Assembly (NCBI GenBank): GCA_937927525.1 | Contig: CALBDR010000308.1 | Span: 1 to 11,295 of the forward strand | Origin: an uncultured Candidatus Melainabacteria bacterium | Lineage (GTDB): Bacteria; Cyanobacteriota; Vampirovibrionia; LMEP-6097 | Length of the DNA: 11,295 nt | Reading direction: 5' to 3' | In this document: positions 6,800 to 11,295 of the stretch, in pieces | Position numbering within the stretch: the stretch's first letter is position 1 | Layout: each line of letters starts with the position of its first letter | Made by a program: the position numbers and the translations under genes | The notes under the pieces: generated by a model | The model's database searches: none | Seen by the model: the letters and a program-made list of their open reading frames with translations, nothing else | What the model was told of the DNA's origin: nothing

Positions 6800-7195
6800 T
6801 TAAACAAACAACGTAATTAACTTTGCAAGAAAACCAACTACTTGACCAATAACCTCCGTAGTCTTAGCACCAGCCTTAGCCATTTCTCCAGATGCTTTAT
6901 GTGCCTCTGTTTGTGTACTAAGTAATTCTGAACGACTATCGCTACTAGATTCTTCTTTCACATTAGAAGACTTCGCCCACTCTTCAAAGACATTAATATT
7001 AGATGGTCCATAAACAGGAGTACCATTACTAAACTGCCCAAAAGTGTCTGTGGGAAGGGTGACGGTTCCAAACTCTGGACCCTCTGTCGGATTTAAAAAG
7101 ACTGATGAGTCATATTTATATTTGTCAAAATCTGTTGTTGATATCTTCCAATTTGTTGAGAATGGATGATTTTTTTGATTGATACTTCCCGTCAT
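6800..7195 (-). CDS. hypothetical protein with hydrophobic C-terminal tail (131 aa)
   Basis: Not recognised. The N-terminal half (1-75) is polar and aromatic. A Ser/Glu-rich linker follows (76-95), then a helix-prone stretch (95-113), and the chain ends in a hydrophobic segment VIGQVVGFLAKLITLFV (115-131). There is no N-terminal signal. The tail is long enough for a membrane-inserting or self-associating helix at the extreme C-terminus, a layout shared with the 165-aa protein before it. The start is supported by an AAGGA-type SD 7 bases before the ATG. That SD is the 3' arm of an inverted repeat (7196-7238). It is followed two bases later by the 24-aa ORF. Confidence 0.75.
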   Translation of the reverse strand: MTGSINQKNHPFSTNWKISTTDFDKYKYDSSVFLNPTEGPEFGTVTLPTDTFGQFSNGTPVYGPSNINVFEEWAKSSNVKEESSSDSRSELLSTQTEAHKASGEMAKAGAKTTEVIGQVVGFLAKLITLFV

Positions 7196-7238
7196 AACTT
7201 AATCCTTTTTTATAGTTTTACAAAAAAAAGGTTAAGTT
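7196..7238 (-). promoter_or_regulatory. inverted repeat that covers the SD of the 131-aa gene
   Basis: On the minus strand AACTTAACC plus a T-run (7238-7224) pairs with an A-run plus GGATTAAGTT (7211-7196). This gives 15 pairs with one bulged A and a loop of about 12 bases. The 3' arm contains the AAGGA that serves as SD for the ATG at 7195. In the folded state ribosome access would be blocked, so the hairpin may tune this gene separately from the 165-aa gene upstream. It lacks the GC stem plus trailing T-run of a terminator. Confidence 0.5.
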
Positions 7239-7256
7239 TCTGTTAAGAGAAAAGTT

Positions 7257-7754
7257 TTAAAAGAATAATGATGCGATCTTAACTGCCATGCCAATATACT
7301 GCATCGTATTATCCTGGTATTGCTGTCCACCATAAGCTTGTTGGGTCTGATACTGTTCTTGCTGTGCTTTCAATTGATCATTATGAGCAGCCTGCTGAAG
7401 TTTAGCTTGCCTTTCTGCGTCTACTTGAGCTTGCTCAGCATATGCCGCAGCTAAACGTGATTGGTGACTGGCAACAGATGAGCCACTTAGAACCTTGTAT
7501 TTATAACCATTGCTAGGGACACCACCACCTGATCCTACAGAACCTCCTCTAGCACCATTATTAAAGTTCCATGACTGATCTACGTATGATTTAGCAGCAT
7601 CTGAAACAAATGTATCTCTGTACAAATGAACATTACTAGTATGAAATCTGTTAGGCGTCTCAAGTGGACGAATACTCGGCGGCGCACTCCCTGCTGGGGA
7701 ATATGCCGGTGTATATGCTGGATTATAGGCTCCACCGTAATTGCTTGCGACCAC
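7257..7754 (-). CDS. hypothetical Tyr/Pro/Ala/Gly- and Gln-rich protein (165 aa)
   Basis: Not recognised. N-terminus: low-complexity Y-P-A-G repeats (PAYTPAYSPAG, 12-22). Middle: a basic/aromatic part (30-65) and a Gly/Ser linker (67-80). From 98 to 147: an Ala/Gln-rich helix likely to form a coiled coil. It ends in a hydrophobic tail YIGMAVKIASLFF (153-165). The start is GTG at 7754: there is no ATG before codon 151, and AGGAG lies upstream with about 9-10 bases of spacing. The layout (disordered head, coiled coil, hydrophobic C-terminal tip) resembles structural or secreted accessory proteins, but no family can be named. It sits 63 bases after the 328-aa gene on the same strand. Confidence 0.75.
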   Translation of the reverse strand: MVASNYGGAYNPAYTPAYSPAGSAPPSIRPLETPNRFHTSNVHLYRDTFVSDAAKSYVDQSWNFNNGARGGSVGSGGGVPSNGYKYKVLSGSSVASHQSRLAAAYAEQAQVDAERQAKLQQAAHNDQLKAQQEQYQTQQAYGGQQYQDNTMQYIGMAVKIASLFF

Positions 7755-7774
7755 TGTTACACGCTCCTATCCGC

Positions 7775-7780
7775 ATTATA
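7775..7780 (-). promoter_or_regulatory. possible internal -10 box before the 165-aa gene
   Basis: The minus strand carries a perfect TATAAT (7780-7775) within TATATAATG. It lies so close to the AGGAG of the 165-aa gene that the 5' UTR would be only about 15-20 bases. No convincing -35 is found at 17 bases, so this may be chance in AT-rich sequence. Confidence 0.28.
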
Positions 7781-7817
7781 TAGATTTTTTGTTAAGAATT
7801 AGTTATAAGTAAGCACT

Positions 7818-8804
7818 TTATGAGTAAAGTTGCTGAGTATAAAGCTGCTGTTTGAGTTGAGTATTTTTCATCCAAGCTTCTCTAGCATGATTACCTGCCC
7901 AAACCTGTGCATTCTTAGCAGCGACTAGCTCTGCATTATTATTAACTGGCTGCGGTGGCTGTTGTTGAGCTTGTTGTTGCCTTTGTTTAGCTTGAGCTTG
8001 CATCATTTTCACAACTTCATTAAGAACTGTCATGATTTTTTTCATAATATCTTGTTTCTTGTTCTTATCAGCTCCAGCTGTCGTATCATTAGCTTCTTTT
8101 GCATTCTTAGTCCTAGCATCAGCTGCTTTATCTTTTTCATTAATAACGCCTTTCTCCCCTTCACCACTAGTATGGAAATCACCGTCTTTATCGTCAATTT
8201 TGTCGTCTTGGTTAACGTCTAAGACTTTAAGCTCATTATCATCGATCTTACCATCACCATCCAAATCACCAAAGCCTTTCTCTTTAGCTTCTGCTAACTT
8301 AGAATTAATATCTTCTTTAAACTTGTTAAACTGCTCTTTAGTAATTACACCATTTTCATCTGCTTTAAGCCCTAGGTCTTCCATTTCTTTTTGTAATTCT
8401 TTATCTAGCTCAGATACAGTAAGCTGCTCTTTATCTTCAAATTCTTTGCCGATATCCTCTAATCTTTGCTCATATTCTTTAGTTTGAATATCACTACCTG
8501 TGGTAATATTCTCAGCACCTGCTTTCTCCCAAATCTGATCTTTGATTTGCGAGTTAATCTTAGTTTTATCATCAGCAGAAACACCACTGAATTTCTCATT
8601 CTCCCAAAATTTCTCTAATTGACCATCGATATCATCACTGGATAGAAACCCGTCATCAAATTTCTCACCTAAACCTTGAGTAAAAGTCTTATTTAAGTCT
8701 GTAAGTTCCTCAGTACTGATATCAATATCAGCAAGTGGGCTTGTATCAGCTGCAAATAAACCTCCTACATCAAAACTATCAAACATTCCTATATCAAAAC
8801 TCAT
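7818..8804 (-). CDS. acidic EF-hand protein with Gln-rich C-terminal part (328 aa)
   Basis: No whole-protein family is recognised. It has a canonical calcium-binding EF-hand loop D180-x-D182-x-D184-G185-x-I187-D188-x-x-E191. A second, close loop D196-x-N198-x-D200-x-x-I203-D204-x-x-D207 lacks Gly6 and has Asp instead of Glu at 12. The 16-residue spacing recalls dockerin-like pairs. A degenerate third site sits at 148-159 (ADENGVITKEQ). Acidic, helix-rich segments flank it (110-175). A short amphipathic helix IMKKIMTVLNEVVKMM (253-268) precedes a Gln/Pro-rich linker (269-288). There is no signal peptide or membrane span. The start has AGGGA upstream at good spacing. First gene of the minus-strand cluster; the upstream region is shared divergently with the trpG/pabA gene. 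Calcium binding is well supported by motif; the role is unknown. Confidence 0.78.
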   Translation of the reverse strand: MSFDIGMFDSFDVGGLFAADTSPLADIDISTEELTDLNKTFTQGLGEKFDDGFLSSDDIDGQLEKFWENEKFSGVSADDKTKINSQIKDQIWEKAGAENITTGSDIQTKEYEQRLEDIGKEFEDKEQLTVSELDKELQKEMEDLGLKADENGVITKEQFNKFKEDINSKLAEAKEKGFGDLDGDGKIDDNELKVLDVNQDDKIDDKDGDFHTSGEGEKGVINEKDKAADARTKNAKEANDTTAGADKNKKQDIMKKIMTVLNEVVKMMQAQAKQRQQQAQQQPPQPVNNNAELVAAKNAQVWAGNHAREAWMKNTQLKQQLYTQQLYS

Positions 8805-8882
8805 TTATTTGTCCCTTTTTTCTCTTCTTAAAACTGTTTTATTTTTCACTTTCATCCCACTTATAAATTTCTTTTATAAAGC

Positions 8883-8906
8883 TACATAAGCTATGTATCA
8901 TATAAT
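8883..8906 (+). promoter_or_regulatory. trpG-anmK-pyk promoter with 15-bp palindrome
   Basis: TATAAT at 8901-8906 lies 27 bases before the ATG at 8934, with an SD AAGGA at 8922-8926. The spacer contains a perfect inverted repeat TACATA-AGC-TATGTA (8883-8897), placed like an operator next to the -10 box. The -35 region is poor, which fits activator or extended contacts. The 129-base intergenic region also has to hold the promoter of the divergent 328-aa gene, for which only weak AT-rich candidates are visible. Confidence 0.45.
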
Positions 8907-8933
8907 AGTTATACTTAAGTTAAGGAACAGGAA

Positions 8934-9530
8934 ATGTCTAAAAAAGTACTAGTTATTGATAATTACGATAGTTTTACCTATAATCTGGTGCAATATTTAA
9001 ATGAAATCGGCGCTGAAACTTTAGTCATCCGTAACGACGAAATTTCCGAGGACTCACTTGCTGATTTCATTCGTGAAAACAGTATAAGCCACATTTTAAT
9101 CTCCCCAGGTCCAGGTAAACCTAAAAATGCGAAGTTAAGCATTTCTGCAATTAAACTCTTTGCTGGTAAGATCCCTATCCTAGGGGTTTGCCTTGGGCAT
9201 CAAGCTATAGGTGAAATCTATGGGGCGAAAGTCACTAAAGCTCCTTATCTAATGCACGGCAAAGTAAGTGAAATAATAATTCGTAAAAAAATAGAATTAT
9301 TCGATGAGATCCCTAATAAATTTAGTGCTACCAGATATCACTCCCTAGTCATAGACAGAAATTCTACAGAAACTACTGATTTAGAAATTACAGCAGAGAC
9401 TTCTGATGGTGTGATTATGGCTGTAGCTCATAAAAGTATAAAAAACCTTTTTGGTGTTCAATACCACCCAGAATCAATCCTTTCTGAATATGGACATAAG
9501 CTTCTTGAAAACTTTATAATGGTTAGCTAA
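8934..9530 (+). CDS. trpG/pabA: class I glutamine amidotransferase subunit of anthranilate / aminodeoxychorismate synthase
   Basis: Releases ammonia from glutamine and passes it to a chorismate-binding partner (TrpE for tryptophan, PabB for folate). The family start VLVIDNYDSFTYNLVQYL is intact. The oxyanion motif SPGPG (57-61), the nucleophile C86 in GVCLGHQ (84-90), and H178/E180 in YHPES complete the triad. At 198 aa it is a normal stand-alone subunit. No trpE, pabB or other trp/pab gene is adjacent, so the two roles cannot be separated; many bacteria use one protein for both. Its TAA shares one base with the ATG of anmK (TAATG), which implies coupled translation. Confidence 0.92.
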   Translation: MSKKVLVIDNYDSFTYNLVQYLNEIGAETLVIRNDEISEDSLADFIRENSISHILISPGPGKPKNAKLSISAIKLFAGKIPILGVCLGHQAIGEIYGAKVTKAPYLMHGKVSEIIIRKKIELFDEIPNKFSATRYHSLVIDRNSTETTDLEITAETSDGVIMAVAHKSIKNLFGVQYHPESILSEYGHKLLENFIMVS

Positions 9531-10609
9531 TGTTAGTACTCGGAATTAATACAGGTACCTCTGTCGATGCTGTAGATTTAGCCTTAGTAGAATGGCGTGA
9601 TCCGAGTGATCTTAAGGATTTTGAGATTAAAATCGAGGATAGTTTTAGTTTTGAACCTGAATTAAGAAAAGAATTTGAGAAAATTATTAATAAACAAAAC
9701 ACAAATCTTGACGAAGTTTCTGACTTAAACTTTGCTTTTAGTAAATTTTTAGCTGATATTGTTAACAAATTTAAAACTAAACATTCAGTTCACGTCGATT
9801 TAATCGGAGTTCACGGTCAAACTATATTTCACGGACAAAAAAGCACCTGGCAGCTTTGCGACGGCTCAATAATCGCTAATATCACTAACATCGACACTGT
9901 TTCAGATTTTAGACCAGCTGATATGGCTCAGGGTGGTTGTGGCGCACCATTAATTAGTTTTTTAGATGAAAAACTAGTTCGTAAATCTGGTGAAAATTTA
10001 GCAACACTTAATATAGGCGGCATAGCTAATATAACTATCCTTGAAGAAGGTAAAGCCACAGTTGCCTATGACACTGGTCCAGGAAATACTCTTATAGATA
10101 ACCTCTGTCAAAAACTTTTTAATAAAAACTTCGACCAAAATGGAGAAATAGCCTTCAAAGGTCGAATTAATGAAAAATTTATCGATTCTATAATTGAATC
10201 TACTGAGTATTTCAAAGAAGCAGCACCTAAATCTACAGGTAGAGAGTTATTTAATCATAAATACGCAGATAAATTTTTAGACTTAGGTAATACCCAAAAC
10301 ATACTTGCTTCAGTTAGTTATTTAACAGTAAAAACTATTAGTCAAGAATTGAGAAAATTCAATATAGACAAAGTGTACATATCAGGTGGTGGTATTAAAA
10401 ATAAATTCCTAATGGAGAAGCTTTCCCAAGATAACCCTCAGGTTAAATTTATCAATCATGATGAAATTGGTATTAAAAGTCAATATAAAGAAGCAATTTT
10501 ATTTTCTCTTCTAGCCTTTACAAGCTATAATAAGATCCCGAATAACGTTCCAAGTTCCACTGGAGCTAAAAAGGAAGTAATTCTAGGGAAAATATCATAT
10601 GTCAAATAA
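9530..10609 (+). CDS. anmK: anhydro-N-acetylmuramic acid kinase
   Basis: Peptidoglycan recycling in the cytosol: it opens the anhydro ring of 1,6-anhydro-MurNAc and phosphorylates it with ATP to MurNAc-6-phosphate. Seen motifs: GVHGQTIFHG (93-102), DFRPADMAQGG (126-136), NIGGIANI (161-168), DTGPGN with the probable catalytic Asp (181-186), PKSTGRELF (233-241), ISGGG (284-288) and the C-terminal PSSTGAKKEVILGKI. The 359-aa length is near the usual value of about 370. Three positions depart from the family pattern: N7-T8 where M-S is usual in GxMSGTS, A14 where DG is usual, and C137 where Gln is usual in GGQGAP. Translationally coupled to the amidotransferase gene upstream; its end overlaps pyk by 11 bases. 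Confidence 0.94.
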   Translation: MLVLGINTGTSVDAVDLALVEWRDPSDLKDFEIKIEDSFSFEPELRKEFEKIINKQNTNLDEVSDLNFAFSKFLADIVNKFKTKHSVHVDLIGVHGQTIFHGQKSTWQLCDGSIIANITNIDTVSDFRPADMAQGGCGAPLISFLDEKLVRKSGENLATLNIGGIANITILEEGKATVAYDTGPGNTLIDNLCQKLFNKNFDQNGEIAFKGRINEKFIDSIIESTEYFKEAAPKSTGRELFNHKYADKFLDLGNTQNILASVSYLTVKTISQELRKFNIDKVYISGGGIKNKFLMEKLSQDNPQVKFINHDEIGIKSQYKEAILFSLLAFTSYNKIPNNVPSSTGAKKEVILGKISYVK

Positions 10610-11295
10610 AGAAATACAAAAACTACCAAAAACTAAAATTGTTGCTACTCTAGGACCCGCTACAGAAACTGAAGAAGGGATTAAAAATTTAATAGAAGCT
10701 GGTTTAAGTGTTGCCAGATTGAATTGTTCTCATGGTGACTGGGATACCAGAGTTGAAAGATTAAAAAAAGTAAGAGCAGCTGCTCTAGAACTAGATAGAC
10801 CTGTAGGTATTTTAGTAGACCTTCAAGGTCCTAAAATCCGAACTGGAACGCTTCCTGAAGAAGGAGTGAAAATTGAAAATGGTGAAAACATCATTCTAAC
10901 GACTGTTGAGACAGATTCTAATTACAGAACTGATGCTCCCATTAAAAAAATCTTTATAAGGAACTATCCAGAATTAACGAAAGATGTGGAAGCTAATCAA
11001 GCTATCCTAATCGATGACGGAGTTATAAGACTTGTTGCTACTAAAGTTAGAGAAACTGAAGTGGAAGCTAAGGTTATCTTCGGTGGCATCGTAAAATCTA
11101 ATAAAGGTGTTAACTTACCTGAATCTGATCAGAAAAATTTAGCATCTATCACAGATAAAGATAAAGAAGATATTGTAGAAGCGGTGAGGAACTCGGCTGA
11201 GTTCATCGCACTATCTTTTGTGAAAACAGCTGCTGATATAATCGAATTAAAGAAACTCATCAATGAATGCAACGTAGATGAGCTTCCTATAAAAG
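10599..11295 (+). CDS. pyk: pyruvate kinase, N-terminal half (cut by window end)
   Basis: Last ATP-forming step of glycolysis: phosphoenolpyruvate + ADP to pyruvate + ATP. The 232 visible codons start with PKTKIVATLGPATET (10-24), as usual. RLNCSHG (40-46) matches RLNFSHG with Cys for Phe. VDLQGPKIRTG (73-83) follows, then the B domain with ILIDDG (136-141) and KGVNLPESD (169-177), and the return to the barrel with IALSFVKTAADI (203-214). The K+/phosphate ligands N42, S44, D74 and T82 are present. The catalytic Lys region and the C-terminal domain lie beyond base 11295. The ATG at 10599 overlaps the end of anmK by 11 bases, with AGGGA as SD about 9 bases before, so the two are co-translated. 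Confidence 0.96.
   Translation, partial: MSNKEIQKLPKTKIVATLGPATETEEGIKNLIEAGLSVARLNCSHGDWDTRVERLKKVRAAALELDRPVGILVDLQGPKIRTGTLPEEGVKIENGENIILTTVETDSNYRTDAPIKKIFIRNYPELTKDVEANQAILIDDGVIRLVATKVRETEVEAKVIFGGIVKSNKGVNLPESDQKNLASITDKDKEDIVEAVRNSAEFIALSFVKTAADIIELKKLINECNVDELPIK

Noticed and set aside
8032..8487. Long open frame on the plus strand opposite the EF-hand gene (151 codons), and another at 7962-8222
   Set aside because: Both are Ser/Leu/Phe-rich mirror images of the acidic, Lys-rich minus-strand gene and have no SD. The minus-strand frame has a clear EF-hand and a proper start.
1..11295. CRISPR array, tRNA, rRNA, insertion sequence or integrase
   Set aside because: No regularly spaced repeats, cloverleaf, rRNA-conserved stretch or transposase/recombinase motifs were seen on either strand.

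Overview
The window is an AT-rich bacterial chromosome segment with standard bacterial gene signals: Shine-Dalgarno (SD) sites of AAGGA/AGGAG type, TATAAT-like -10 boxes, ATG/GTG starts and the standard stop codons. It mixes housekeeping genes (fusA, a trpG/pabA-type amidotransferase gene, anmK, pyk) with orphan and decaying accessory genes. AnmK points to a peptidoglycan-recycling bacterium, most often Gram-negative. The base composition and the orphan proteins suggest an uncultured lineage, for example a Melainabacteria-like one. That placement is a guess, since no rRNA or other marker that fixes the lineage is present.

Layout. (1) 1-2323: two convergent genes for COG1373-type ATPases (AAA_14 plus DUF4143). 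The first is cut only by the window edge. The second has lost its start and Walker A region, and its break lies at a 52-bp repeat. (2) 2323-3268: an intergenic patchwork without a normal-sized gene. It holds repeat copy A, a 63-aa ORF, a 12-bp inverted repeat, a stretch that folds on paper into hairpins and a tight three-way junction, a Walker-A-only fragment of a third COG1373-type ATPase, and repeat copy B. (3) 3269-4375: a 368-aa protein with an acidic, repetitive N-terminal half and a GH24 (T4-type) lysozyme domain. (4) 4435-6693: fusA with its own promoter, a leader hairpin and a strong terminator. (5) 6723-8804, minus strand: a cluster of unrecognised proteins of 328, 165, 131 and about 24 aa. 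The first carries an EF-hand. The other three end in short hydrophobic segments. (6) 8901-11295: a tightly packed operon trpG/pabA - anmK - pyk, with pyk running off the end.

How parts fit together. The 52-bp repeat, with a perfect palindrome over its putative -10 region, precedes both the 63-aa ORF and the lysozyme gene, so both may answer to the same DNA-binding regulator. The minus-strand cluster looks like one transcription unit of co-acting, possibly membrane-active or exported proteins. It starts from a promoter region shared divergently with the trpG operon and runs towards the fusA terminator. No CRISPR array, tRNA, rRNA, transposase or integrase was seen.
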